A stretch of DNA of 28,869 nt, from assembly GCA_035380045.1 (NCBI GenBank), contig DAOSWM010000040.1, positions 1 through 28,869 of the forward strand. The letters are read 5' to 3'. This document shows positions 17,412 through 25,758 of the stretch, one piece after another. Origin of the DNA: DAOSWM01 sp035380045 (lineage in GTDB: Bacteria > Bacteroidota > Bacteroidia > Bacteroidales > Tenuifilaceae). The number at the start of each line of letters is the position of its first letter. The stretch's first letter is position 1. A model generated the notes under the pieces. It ran no database searches. It was given only the letters and a program-made list of their open reading frames with translations, and was not told the DNA's origin. Made by a program: the position numbers and the translations under genes.

Positions 17412-18881
17412 ATGAAAATTAAACAGCACGTATTACCAAAGTTACTTTTTTTGCCGCTGTTGCTTTTAAGTTCAGGGATGCTTTTCGCTCAGGATGACGA
17501 AGATTTCTACTTGCAATTTCTAGAAGAGGTAGTTGAGGTTGAAAACCCTGTTTACAAACCTGTAATATCATTTGGTACAGGTTTAATGCACTATATGGGC
17601 GATATAAAGAACCCAAGTAAAAATCCTTTGCTAGGAAATTTTGGGTACAAGTTAAATGTGTCAACCTTCATTGGGAAAAAGAATAACTATAAATTGAATT
17701 TTTTCCTGATGTACGGGAATTTACAGGGTCACGATTTTGACATTTCCCTTGCCATGCAGTCTGACCCCGATAAGTTACCTTTCGATAATAGATTCACCGA
17801 TCTTCGTGTTATATACCATAACTCATCTTTTCGTACCGAAACTTATATGTTAGGTGCAAATGTTGAGTATGGTTTTTCGCATATTGCTAGTTTAAATAGA
17901 AGATTTAAACCCTACTTTTCAATTGGCGTTTCCTCGTTGATTTTTTCTCCCAAAGGGAATATCTTTTTTGGAGATGATATTTCAAATCCTGCTCAATTCT
18001 ACAACTTCTGGAGCGATGGAACTATCAGAAATATCCCAGAATCGGCTCCAAACAGTTGGAATGCAAGATTTCGCAGTTTCGACAATGATTATGAAACGGA
18101 TCTGGTAGGACGTGATTTTCATGGAATCGGCAAATACTCAACAACAACTGCCGTTTTTCCTGCTGAGTTTGGTATAGATTTTTACCTTTCGTACCGTGTT
18201 AACTTGAGGGTTTCTGCTACATATTTTTATGCCCTTTCCGATTTAATTGACAACTACGATCAGCGAGTGGCAGAACTATATGGAACGGAGCATAACGGGC
18301 TTAACGATATGTTCCTGTTTACAAACGTATCTCTACACTTCGACATGTTCTCCGACCCAAAATATTTAAAGGTTGATAGAGATTTTGCCATGCTCGATTT
18401 TGATGAATCAATGTATGAGATCCTATTTGCAGATCAGGACTTGGATGGTATTTGGGACAGAATAGATGAATGTCCTGATACACAGGTTGGTGCAGAGGTT
18501 GATTCGCTGGGATGTCCTTTTGATATGGATGGTGATGGTATCCCCGATATTATAGATCTAGAGCCTAATACACCATCGGGTTCTATTGTCGATAAAACGG
18601 GCTCACAGCTTACTCCCGAAATGCTGGCAGAAATGTTTACCAATCCCAATGCGGTTCGCCGTGAGGAAGTACGTGTTGCTCCGGTATTGCCCATTTGGAC
18701 AAGGAATATAACCTTTGAACCTGGTAAGGTTCCCAATAAGTTTAAACCAGTTGATAAGGATGGTGACGGGTACGTTTCGTTCCAGGAGTTGCTTCTTACA
18801 ATTGACGATTTCTTCGACGAGAAGACAACCTACAAGCTCGATGATATTTACGATTTGAATAACTTCTTCTTCTCACAGTAG
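17412..18881 (+). CDS. Outer-membrane beta-barrel protein with TSP3 repeats and EF-hand
   Basis: A 489-residue protein with a clear signal peptide (to about residue 28, GMLFAQ). Residues about 45-320 have the alternating aromatic/hydrophobic strands of an outer-membrane barrel (for example FGTGLMHYMGDIKNPSKNP near the start). Calcium-binding thrombospondin type-3 repeats follow at about 340-390: DQDLDGIWDRIDECPDT and DMDGDGIPDIID. Near the C-terminus, Asp448 begins a canonical EF-hand loop, DKDGDGYVSFQE. Proteins with TSP3 repeats usually continue into an OmpA peptidoglycan-binding domain; here that domain is absent, and the linked SPOR protein may supply the cell-wall contact. The two genes look like one operon, closed by the strong terminator just downstream. 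Confidence 0.78.
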   Translation: MKIKQHVLPKLLFLPLLLLSSGMLFAQDDEDFYLQFLEEVVEVENPVYKPVISFGTGLMHYMGDIKNPSKNPLLGNFGYKLNVSTFIGKKNNYKLNFFLMYGNLQGHDFDISLAMQSDPDKLPFDNRFTDLRVIYHNSSFRTETYMLGANVEYGFSHIASLNRRFKPYFSIGVSSLIFSPKGNIFFGDDISNPAQFYNFWSDGTIRNIPESAPNSWNARFRSFDNDYETDLVGRDFHGIGKYSTTTAVFPAEFGIDFYLSYRVNLRVSATYFYALSDLIDNYDQRVAELYGTEHNGLNDMFLFTNVSLHFDMFSDPKYLKVDRDFAMLDFDESMYEILFADQDLDGIWDRIDECPDTQVGAEVDSLGCPFDMDGDGIPDIIDLEPNTPSGSIVDKTGSQLTPEMLAEMFTNPNAVRREEVRVAPVLPIWTRNITFEPGKVPNKFKPVDKDGDGYVSFQELLLTIDDFFDEKTTYKLDDIYDLNNFFFSQ

Positions 18882-18901
18882 AAGTTGTTTCAAAGTCTAG
18901 T

Positions 18902-18937
18902 AAAATCCATCTGTACACTATATAGATGGATTTTTTT
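18902..18937. terminator. Strong bidirectional terminator between the barrel gene and uvrA
   Basis: AAAATCCATCT at 18902-18912 pairs with AGATGGATTTT at 18924-18934, an 11-base perfect stem that can extend by three more pairs to leave a five-base loop. A run of seven T ends it on the + strand, and the complementary A run gives a T tract on the - strand. It sits in the 54-base gap between two convergent genes, so it can serve both. Confidence 0.88.
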
Positions 18938-21800
18938 ATTTCTCCTTGTTTTTATAAATATGGTTATGAAGATATTTTGCGGTGTGGCTATCCTTGTTAA
19001 AAATAATTCCCTCCGGAGTTCCTGAACAAATTACTTTTCCACCCTTTGCGCCGCCCTCGGGACCTAAATCAATAATATGATCTGCAACCTTAATTACATC
19101 CATATTATGTTCAATCACAATAACTGTGTTGCCTTTATCAACTAGTCGGTTGAGAACATCGAGCAGCACACGAACATCCTCAAAATGGAGGCCGGTTGTG
19201 GGTTCATCAAGTAGGTAAAGGGTTTTTCCGGTATCGCGTTTTGCCAACTCGGAGGCAAGTTTTACGCGCTGGCTTTCGCCACCGGACAGGGTTGTAGAAG
19301 GTTGGCCTAGCGTAATATACCCAAGCCCAACGCTTTGCAGGGTTTTTATTTTCTGGTAAATTGACGGGATATTCTCAAAGAATTCAACCGCTTGGTTGAT
19401 GGTCATATCCAGCACATCGCTTATATTCTTCCCTTTGAATTTTACTTCCAGGGTTTCGCGGTTGTACCTACGACCATTGCAGTCGTTGCAAGTAACGTAA
19501 ACGTCGGGCAAGAAATTCATTTCAATTACCTGAACTCCTGCGCCTTTACATGTTTCGCAGCGGCCGCCTTTAACGTTAAAAGAGAACCGACCGGCCTTAA
19601 AACCCCGAATTTTAGCCTCGGGTGTTAGCTCGAAAAGCTTACGAATGTCGGTTAGAACTCCAGTGTAGGTTGCCGGATTGGAACGGGGTGTGCGGCCAAT
19701 GGGAGCCTGACTAACTTCAACAACCTTATCGATATTTTCTAACCCAATAATTGATTCGTGAGGTAATGGTTCGTCAAGCGAACGGTAAAGTTTACGTGTA
19801 AGAGCAGGATGGAGCGTGCTGTTGATGAGGCTCGATTTTCCGCTGCCCGAAACGCCGGTTATACATATAAATTTTCCCAGAGGAAACTCAACGCTCACGC
19901 TTTTTAGGTTATTCCCTTGGGCTCCGGTTAAAACAATGCTTTTCCCATTCCCTTTGCGTCTTTGCTCCGGAACCGGAATTTCAAGCCGTTGGCTTAAGTA
20001 TTTTGCGGTAAGTGAGTCGGAAATAAGTATCTCAGAAGGAGTCCCTTCAACAACAACCTTTCCACCATGCCGGCCAGCCTTTGGACCCATGTCAACCACA
20101 TGATCGGCTGAAAGAATCATCTCCTCATCGTGTTCAACAACAATAACAGAGTTGCCGCTATCGCGAAGCGTTTTTAGGGAATCAATCAGACGAAGGTTAT
20201 CCCGCTGATGGAGTCCAATGCTCGGCTCATCGAGGATGTATAGAACGTTAACCAGCTTCGACCCAATTTGGGTGGCAAGCCGAATACGCTGACTTTCACC
20301 ACCTGATAGCGAAGCTGCGCTCCGGTGGAGCGAAAGGTAGCCTAAGCCAACATCCACCAGAAATCCAATGCGTTCTCGAATTTCTTTCAGAATTTCGGTG
20401 GCAATTAAACGTTGTTTGCTCTCCAGCCTTTTTTCCAGTCCATTAAGCCACGATGCCAGAAAATCGATATCCATTCGGGAAAGTTCGCTTATACTTTTTC
20501 CGTCAACCTTAAACCATTCCACCTCTTTCTTTAATCGTGTTCCGTTGCATTCGGGGCAGGTTACGTGTCGGATAAACTGTTGCGCCCATTTAGGACCACG
20601 CCCGTTTAGCTCCTCGTTTTGATGGTTATGGATGAAGTTTATTACGCCCTCGAAGCTAAGAAAGTAGTTTGAACGTACTCCAATTGCCGGGTGTTTTATG
20701 GTGAATTGCTCCTCGGAACCGTATAAAATAACGTTCAGAGCTTCCTCAGGAATGGTTTCGATGGGATCGTTGATATCGAACCCGTATTTGGAGGCAATTG
20801 CTTCCAACTGCCAGAAAATTAGTGAGTTTTTATGTGAACCCAAAGGTTCAATGCCACCCTTTTTTATGCTTAGCTTCGGATTAGGAATTACTTTGGCCAT
20901 GTCGGCCTCTGAGACAACTCCCAAACCATTACAGCGGTGACAGGCTCCCTTGGGTGAATTGAACGAGAAGGTGTGGGGAGCAGGTTCGTCGTAGGAGATT
21001 CCGGTTGTTGGGCACATTAATGAGCGGCTGAAGTAGCTGTGCTGCTGGCTGTCGGCATCCAACACCATTATTATTCCTTTTCCTTGGTTCAATGCGTTGA
21101 GTACGGAATTGCTTAACCTTTTTTTATCGTTTTCGGAAACAATAAGCTTATCAACAACCAGCTCGATAAAATGCGTTTTATACCGATCGAGCTTCATGGC
21201 TGGCCGAATTTCGGTTAGTTCACCATTTATTCGTACGTTGAGGTACCCTTTTTTTCGAAGCTGCTCGAACAGTTCGCGGTAGTGACCTTTACGTCCACGC
21301 ACAATTGGGGAAAGAATCAGGGTTTTCTTGCCATCGTACTTTTGCAGAATTAGGTTTACAATCTGCTCATCGGTGTATCGCACCATCTTTTCTCCGGTTG
21401 CAGATGAGTATGCCGTTGATGCTCTGGCGTAAAGCAAACGAAGAAAATCGTATATTTCAGTGATGGTTCCTACCGTAGAGCGAGGATTGCGGTTGGTTGT
21501 TTTCTGTTCAATGGAAATAACAGGGCTAAGACCGGTTATCTTGTCAACATCGGGGCGTTGCATGGTGCCAAGAAATTGACGAGCGTAAGCCGACAACGTT
21601 TCGATGTACCTACGCTGACCCTCAGCATAAATGGTGTCGAATGCCAACGATGATTTTCCGCTTCCACTTAGGCCGGTAATAACTGTAAGCTTGTTGCGTG
21701 GAATATTAACATCAATATTTTTAAGGTTGTGAACCTTAGCACCCTGAACTTGAATTTCAAGGGCTTCACCTTTGGCAACCTTAAGGGTTTCGCTTTGCAT
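18936..21800 (-). CDS. uvrA: Excinuclease ABC subunit A
   Basis: A 954-residue damage-recognition ATPase of nucleotide excision repair, acting as a dimer with UvrB in the cytoplasm. It has the tandem ABC layout: first Walker A GLSGSGKSSLAFD near residue 42 and second Walker A GVSGSGKSSLINS in the C-terminal half, each followed by LSGGESQR signatures and Walker B ILDEPSIGLHQRD and LLDEPTTGLHFED. Three zinc modules are seen as CHRCNGLG, CPECNGTR and the CETCKGAG/CNDCNGRR pair. Length and motifs are complete. The start is 23 bases after the lytic transglycosylase stop, so the two are probably co-transcribed. Confidence 0.97.
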   Translation of the reverse strand: MQSETLKVAKGEALEIQVQGAKVHNLKNIDVNIPRNKLTVITGLSGSGKSSLAFDTIYAEGQRRYIETLSAYARQFLGTMQRPDVDKITGLSPVISIEQKTTNRNPRSTVGTITEIYDFLRLLYARASTAYSSATGEKMVRYTDEQIVNLILQKYDGKKTLILSPIVRGRKGHYRELFEQLRKKGYLNVRINGELTEIRPAMKLDRYKTHFIELVVDKLIVSENDKKRLSNSVLNALNQGKGIIMVLDADSQQHSYFSRSLMCPTTGISYDEPAPHTFSFNSPKGACHRCNGLGVVSEADMAKVIPNPKLSIKKGGIEPLGSHKNSLIFWQLEAIASKYGFDINDPIETIPEEALNVILYGSEEQFTIKHPAIGVRSNYFLSFEGVINFIHNHQNEELNGRGPKWAQQFIRHVTCPECNGTRLKKEVEWFKVDGKSISELSRMDIDFLASWLNGLEKRLESKQRLIATEILKEIRERIGFLVDVGLGYLSLHRSAASLSGGESQRIRLATQIGSKLVNVLYILDEPSIGLHQRDNLRLIDSLKTLRDSGNSVIVVEHDEEMILSADHVVDMGPKAGRHGGKVVVEGTPSEILISDSLTAKYLSQRLEIPVPEQRRKGNGKSIVLTGAQGNNLKSVSVEFPLGKFICITGVSGSGKSSLINSTLHPALTRKLYRSLDEPLPHESIIGLENIDKVVEVSQAPIGRTPRSNPATYTGVLTDIRKLFELTPEAKIRGFKAGRFSFNVKGGRCETCKGAGVQVIEMNFLPDVYVTCNDCNGRRYNRETLEVKFKGKNISDVLDMTINQAVEFFENIPSIYQKIKTLQSVGLGYITLGQPSTTLSGGESQRVKLASELAKRDTGKTLYLLDEPTTGLHFEDVRVLLDVLNRLVDKGNTVIVIEHNMDVIKVADHIIDLGPEGGAKGGKVICSGTPEGIIFNKDSHTAKYLHNHIYKNKEK

Positions 21801-21823
21801 GTAACTGTATGCTATGTTTCAAT

Positions 21824-22813
21824 TTACTGATAGGCTCCCTCACGGAATCCCTTTTCCGGTATCAGTATAACGTAAGTTTTCTTATCCTTGTTGGTGAGGT
21901 AGGCTTCTCTTAACCAAGGATTTAATAGTTTTATTATCTTGTAGCTTGTGTTGAAATGTTCAGCAAAATTTGCAATGCTGGTTATTGTTGAATCAACTTT
22001 TACCTCAAAGGATTCAATGGGTGGATAGAGGTCGTTTTTATTTATTAAAAAGCCGTACTTTTCTGGATGTTCAAATATGCATTTTAGCGCTAGAATACGA
22101 AAAACGTATCGTCCGGTTTCCTCGCCCAGAACCATATCGTAGTAGTTCTCGTTCTTTTGGCGTTCCATCTGCTTGTTTAGGCCGTTGCGCCCAAAATTAT
22201 AGGAAGCAGCAGCCATGGTCCAACTACCATACTTCTTATAACTTTTCATTAGGAAATTGCAGGCAGCCTGGGTAGATTTTTCGATGTGGTAGCGTTCGTC
22301 AATTTCGTCGTTAATTTCCAAGCCCAACTCCCTACCTGTAGCTTCGAGAATTTGCCAGAACCCAACAGCCTGTGATGGTGAAACAACATGGCTGAGGGCA
22401 CTTTCAGCAACAGCAAGGTACTTGAAGTCATCGGGGATTCCGTTCTTTTTCAGGATTGGTTCAATAATTGGGAAGTACCTGTTTGCACGCTTCAGTAAGA
22501 GAACGGTTTGGGAGTGCCAGTAGGTGTTAACCTGCAACTCGCGGTCGAGGCTTTCGCGAACATCGAAAAGTTGTAACGGAACACTTTCGCCTGCAAAGGC
22601 GAGTTCGTTCGGAATTGGCACCTGGTAGGTTGGGTTTTGGAAGCGACCCGAATCGGGGGAGAAGAAGCTGCCTCTTGTTTCACCTGAGCAGCCTTTCTGC
22701 CAAGGAAACGCAATTGTGAATAGAATTAGAATCATAAATAGCACGGAAAACATGCTAATTGTGAAGTATCGTGTGTTTTTTACTCGTGATTTCATAGGGA
22801 AATTCTGTGGCAA
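21824..22813 (-). CDS. Membrane-anchored lytic transglycosylase (SLT domain, MltD-like)
   Basis: A 329-residue enzyme expected to cleave peptidoglycan glycan strands with 1,6-anhydro product formation. An N-terminal hydrophobic segment (about 17-36) anchors or exports it. The SLT domain runs from about 115 to 250: GIPDDFKYLAVAESAL with catalytic Glu137, SQAVGFWQI, and AAASYNFGRNGLN. A C-terminal portion resembles the beginning of a LysM-like region (VDSTITSIANFAEHFNTSY) but only one unit is present. The second Met (position 22795, MKSRVKNTRYF) is a more natural start, because a perfect -7 box at 22824-22831 would leave almost no leader for the first ATG. uvrA follows 23 bases later. Confidence 0.85.
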   Translation of the reverse strand: MPQNFPMKSRVKNTRYFTISMFSVLFMILILFTIAFPWQKGCSGETRGSFFSPDSGRFQNPTYQVPIPNELAFAGESVPLQLFDVRESLDRELQVNTYWHSQTVLLLKRANRYFPIIEPILKKNGIPDDFKYLAVAESALSHVVSPSQAVGFWQILEATGRELGLEINDEIDERYHIEKSTQAACNFLMKSYKKYGSWTMAAASYNFGRNGLNKQMERQKNENYYDMVLGEETGRYVFRILALKCIFEHPEKYGFLINKNDLYPPIESFEVKVDSTITSIANFAEHFNTSYKIIKLLNPWLREAYLTNKDKKTYVILIPEKGFREGAYQ

Positions 22814-22823
22814 ATTCGACCCA

Positions 22824-22831
22824 CAAAATTA
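22824..22831 (-). promoter_or_regulatory. Candidate -7 box upstream of the transglycosylase-uvrA pair
   Basis: Read on the - strand the sequence is TAATTTTG, a perfect TAnnTTTG. No TTTG is found at the expected -33 distance. A start site near 22819 would fit translation from the second Met at 22795 and would separate this pair from the riboswitch-controlled genes upstream. Confidence 0.35.
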
Positions 22832-22879
22832 GCATTTTTCACACGAAATAAAGAGGATTTGCTAAAAGGATGTGTGGTG

Positions 22880-23308
22880 CTACTCAATAAAAGTAAAACG
22901 ACGGGTAACTTTATGGTGTTTATACTGGAGCGTTATAAGATAAATCCCTTTTCGAAGCTTATTTAGGGGAATATCCAACGATACATCGGTTGACGCATCA
23001 ACCTCATCGGAGTAAACTTTGCTACCAATCATATCTAAAACGGTAACCTTTACTTTTTCGGTTCCCTCAACTCCTTGAATTTTTGCTTTCAGAATTTGGC
23101 CGTTTGTGATTGGGTTTGGGTATATGCTGAAATCGAAAAGTTGTTGGTTAATGCTGGTGCTAATCGAAGTATTTACCGATATGGGTAATGAATCGTAACC
23201 ACCACCTTCGCCACCCTGGTAACTTTGGGCATTAATTAAATTGCTGGAATTTAGAATGATAGCGATTACTGCGAATGCCCCTGCTACTGATTTACTAATT
23301 TTCTTCAT
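22880..23308 (-). CDS. Small secreted protein consisting of a signal peptide, short linker and T9SS sorting domain
   Basis: A 142-residue protein. Residues 1-27 are a Sec signal (ending NLINAQ). A short Gly-rich stretch, SYQGGEGGGYDSLP, and a Ser/Thr linker follow. The rest, from about residue 58, is a type IX secretion C-terminal domain: FDFSIYPNPITNGQ, VTVLDMIGSKVY, LNKLRKGIYLITLQ and the basic end HHKVTRRFTFIE. There is no room for another domain, so the product is essentially a bare export tag with a Gly-rich peptide in front. It starts 23 bases after the SUMF1-like gene and is on the same strand, so it is likely part of the riboswitch-controlled unit. Its role is unknown: decoy, structural peptide, modified peptide or remnant of a larger cargo are all possible. 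Confidence 0.72.
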   Translation of the reverse strand: MKKISKSVAGAFAVIAIILNSSNLINAQSYQGGEGGGYDSLPISVNTSISTSINQQLFDFSIYPNPITNGQILKAKIQGVEGTEKVKVTVLDMIGSKVYSDEVDASTDVSLDIPLNKLRKGIYLITLQYKHHKVTRRFTFIE

Positions 23309-23331
23309 GGCTCATTAATTTAGTATGTTTT

Positions 23332-24656
23332 TTACCGTGCGCCACGTCCTCCAACGGTATTTCTTCTGTTAATGGGTTTTAGATGGCTATAGAACCTGTC
23401 GGAAACGGCAAGGTCGCGATAGGAGCCAACCTCAGAAACTGTACTTCCCCAGCCTCCTCCACGGAGTATGACGCCATTAGCCGTAGAATTGTTACACCAG
23501 CCTTCAACATTAGCGTTCCCGTTCTCATCAACTTGGCCATCGCCAAAGTTCCCATTAAAAAGAACGCCTTCACCCGCAGCCATAACTGTTTGCTCCCAAA
23601 CATTTCCGCTCAACTCCATAACACCGTAGAAACCTGCACCAGCCTCCATTCTTGTGGAGTTTTCGGTAGCAGCAAAACCTGTACGTAGAACTCCTCTTAA
23701 GCCCCAACCTTGGGATGCAACAGTGTTTCCGTGATTCGCCAAACCGCTTCCGCTTGAAGCATTTTCGCTAACTGTTTCAAAAACCGTACCATCATTTACA
23801 GGAGTGTTGGCGTTGGTTACTTCGCTTGAACCCCACGAAAATTCTCCAGTAGTTGCTTTGTTTCCTGAACCACGGCAAATCTTCTCGAATTCAAATTCAG
23901 AAATTGGGCGTAGAGCGGCCCAGTCGAGGTAAGCAGCCAAATCGGCCCACGAAAGGAAGTTTGCAGCACGGTTTAGCCCATCGCTATCTTCATTAAAACT
24001 CTGATTCCCATTCGCATTTATGCCGTAAACGGCAGGCGCACCGTTTTCTTCCCCTGGAGTAACTATCACAATGCCGTTGCGATACAAGCTGTCGGGCTGG
24101 TTGTGGTTTATCATTGCGTAGGTTCCGGTTTCAGCGTTGGGAGAAATTGAGGTACGATTCGTTTGCTGATTGTAACTTAAGGTGTTCAGAAAATCAACGT
24201 ACTGAATTTGTGATACTTCGTACTTCATTACGTAGAACCCTTTAAAACCTTTTGGAAATGTTGTTGGAATAGTTTCTGGCAAACTTTCTGGGGTAAAATA
24301 CGTGTTTGGATTCACGATGCTTAGTGATGTTCCTGTAATTTCATTTTCTGAATCAACCAGAAAGGGTTCTCCCTGTGAATCGCCAATTGATGAGATTGAG
24401 GCGCCATCGCCAACATAAAATTCTCCTTCGGAAATATGCACCATTTCAATTGCATAAACTTCAATTACTTGAATATCTGAAATATCATCGATTTCCAAAG
24501 AGATTGTTGATGAAATGCTGCTGAATGTTCCGTAGTTTGTTGATAGAGCAAAAACTCCTTTGCAATCGGTAGGTAGTTCAAGGTTAACTGAACCAGATGT
24601 TTGATGAGAATTAGAATTATTCGATAAATCCAGATGTTTCCATTCTCCATTTGCCA
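23332..24656 (-). CDS. SUMF1/FGE-fold protein lacking the catalytic cysteines (5' end lost in assembly gap)
   Basis: The reading frame is open from the stop at 23332 to the edge of the N gap, giving 441 codons. An apparent start at 24498 is only an internal TTG; the frame continues upstream through readable protein (WKHLDLSNNSNSH, then GVFALSTNYGTFSS). That upstream part looks like a beta-rich domain. The rest is a SUMF1/formylglycine-generating-enzyme fold: IEMVHISEGEFYVGDG, MKYEVSQIQYVDFLN, PISEFEFEKICRGSG, ELSGNVWEQ and RGGGWGS. In true FGE the RGGSW block is followed by two active-site cysteines; here the same stretch reads WGSTVSEVGSYRD with none, so sulfatase activation is unlikely. Export is inferred from the neighbours; the signal region is in the gap. 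Function unknown; a binding or structural role is the best guess. Confidence 0.78.
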
Positions 24657-24756
24657 NNNNNNNNNNNNNNNNNNNNNNNNNNNNNNNNNNNNNNNNNNNN
24701 NNNNNNNNNNNNNNNNNNNNNNNNNNNNNNNNNNNNNNNNNNNNNNNNNNNNNNNN
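24657..24756. other. Assembly gap (100 N)
   Basis: Exactly 100 unknown bases, a conventional placeholder for a gap of unknown length. The SUMF1-like gene runs into its left side and the DUF4465 gene stops 3 bases from its right side. Real sequence of any length, including whole genes, may be missing here. Confidence 0.98.
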
Positions 24757-24759
24757 TTT

Positions 24760-25473
24760 CTATTTTTCGTATTCTATCACAAAATCGTCCATGCAGAAGT
24801 ATGCAGGAGTATTCATTCCCCAGTCGCCAACATCGGTGGAGGAGAGGGTGAAAACCATTTTTGACACATTCTTTAGGCTTGAGAAATCAACCTTTGTCCA
24901 ACTATCAATAATGTAATGTGGCTCGGTTCTATAATCGGCAAGGTAGAAATCAACAGTTCCAACTTCCTCGTTGCTCGCATTATATCCCTTTGCAGTTAGC
25001 TTGAACCAGTCGCCCTCCTCGAATTTTTTAGTATTTCCGCCACCGTTTAGCATTGACAGGTACGCCCAGGTAGAGTTGGTAATTTTTGCAGAAATTATGT
25101 TGGTTGGCTGGCTAAACGTTATAGTTGCGCTTTCACCCCAAATATAGGCTATGCTATAAACATTCTGGTAGTTTCCACCATCGAGCAAATAGGCGCTGTA
25201 CTGGTTTGTCCAGCCGGGAGTTTCCATGTCAATTTTATTTGAGTAGGCAAAACCCTCCCAGTAGTCGTAGGTGGCATCGTAACTGTTGTTGAAATTGGCG
25301 ATACTGAAAGTTAATCCACCGTTCCCATCGGAGCCATTCCAGTAGCTGTTAGGTTCGAGCATTAAACTCTGGAAGTTGATGGTTTCTGAGTTGTCCTCTT
25401 CTTCGCACGAAGAGAAAGCGAAAATACCCAGCGCTATAAGCGCAAAAGTTGCATAACGGTTAAAAATTTTCAT
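24760..25473 (-). CDS. DUF4465 surface lipoprotein under a B12 riboswitch (possible BtuH-type cobamide-binding protein)
   Basis: A 237-residue protein with a lipoprotein signal: a hydrophobic stretch ending IFAFSSC with Cys23 as the lipid site. The residues right after it are EEEDN; acidic residues here act as a surface-export signal in Bacteroidota. The mature part matches DUF4465 in layout: INFQSLMLEPNSYWNGSDG, the YWEGFAYSN block near residue 72, a central INSTW-like beta region and the end WTKVDFSSLKNVSKMVF followed by FCMDDFVIEYE. Proteins of this type occur in Bacteroides B12-uptake loci, and I recall the DUF4465-like BtuH as binding cobamides at the surface; that assignment is from memory. 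The riboswitch directly upstream supports a B12 role. The stop is next to the N gap. Confidence 0.82.
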   Translation of the reverse strand: MKIFNRYATFALIALGIFAFSSCEEEDNSETINFQSLMLEPNSYWNGSDGNGGLTFSIANFNNSYDATYDYWEGFAYSNKIDMETPGWTNQYSAYLLDGGNYQNVYSIAYIWGESATITFSQPTNIISAKITNSTWAYLSMLNGGGNTKKFEEGDWFKLTAKGYNASNEEVGTVDFYLADYRTEPHYIIDSWTKVDFSSLKNVSKMVFTLSSTDVGDWGMNTPAYFCMDDFVIEYEK

Positions 25474-25545
25474 GAGTTTAAAGATTTAATTGGTTAAACA
25501 ATCAAAACCTTCAAACCGTAAAATCAGGGGATTAAGTAAACCTGT

Positions 25546-25569
25546 TGAAGATTGGTACCAAAATCTTCA
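25546..25569 (-). promoter_or_regulatory. Hairpin between the riboswitch and the DUF4465 gene
   Basis: Arms TTGAAGATT and AATCTTCA (25546-25553 and 25562-25569) pair around the palindromic GGTACCAA loop. A second weak repeat, AGCTTT/AAAGCT, lies just upstream at about 25569-25588. No T run follows, so this is not a classical terminator; it may be part of the riboswitch expression platform. The remaining 70 bases to the start codon show nothing else. Confidence 0.35.
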
Positions 25570-25599
25570 GCTTTTATTCCCGAAAGCTTACGAGTTGAG

Positions 25600-25758
25600 G
25601 TTTGCTCACTGGTAGGTCTTCTGGCTTACTCCCTCTCAGAACGGCCTTCCCATCCGCCAGCGGGCGGACAGTGGCAAGGATGCCTGAGAGTTAATGGAGA
25701 TTACAGCAGCGGGTACTGCTCCCGAGTTACACGGGATTCCCTTAACCACGAACGAAAC
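25600..25758 (-). ncRNA. Cobalamin (B12) riboswitch
   Basis: On the - strand the aptamer carries the conserved elements in order. The GGGAATCCCGTGTAA and CTCGGGAGCAGTACCCGC blocks form the P3/P4 side of the core. GCCACTG opens P6, whose hairpin pairs TCCGCC with GGCGGA, and is closed by TGGGAAGGC. The B12 box AGCCAGAAGACCTACC is at 25611-25626 (textbook form AGCCAGGAGACCTGCC). A closing P1 helix can be drawn between GTTTCGTTC (25750-25758, one bulged C) and GAGCAAAC (25600-25607). It reads towards the DUF4465 gene, whose start is 127 bases downstream, so B12 should repress that gene and whatever is co-transcribed with it. It lies after, not before, the membrane-NTPase gene. Confidence 0.93.

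Noticed and set aside
24496..24498. TTG as start codon of the SUMF1-like gene
   Set aside because: The frame stays open and protein-like upstream to the gap, and no signal peptide follows the TTG.
24465..24650. A 61-codon - strand open frame beside the gap
   Set aside because: The overlapping frame of the SUMF1-like gene continues to the gap with sensible protein, so this one is a shadow.
24634..24864. + strand open frames running through the N gap
   Set aside because: They consist largely of unknown bases and overlap real - strand genes.
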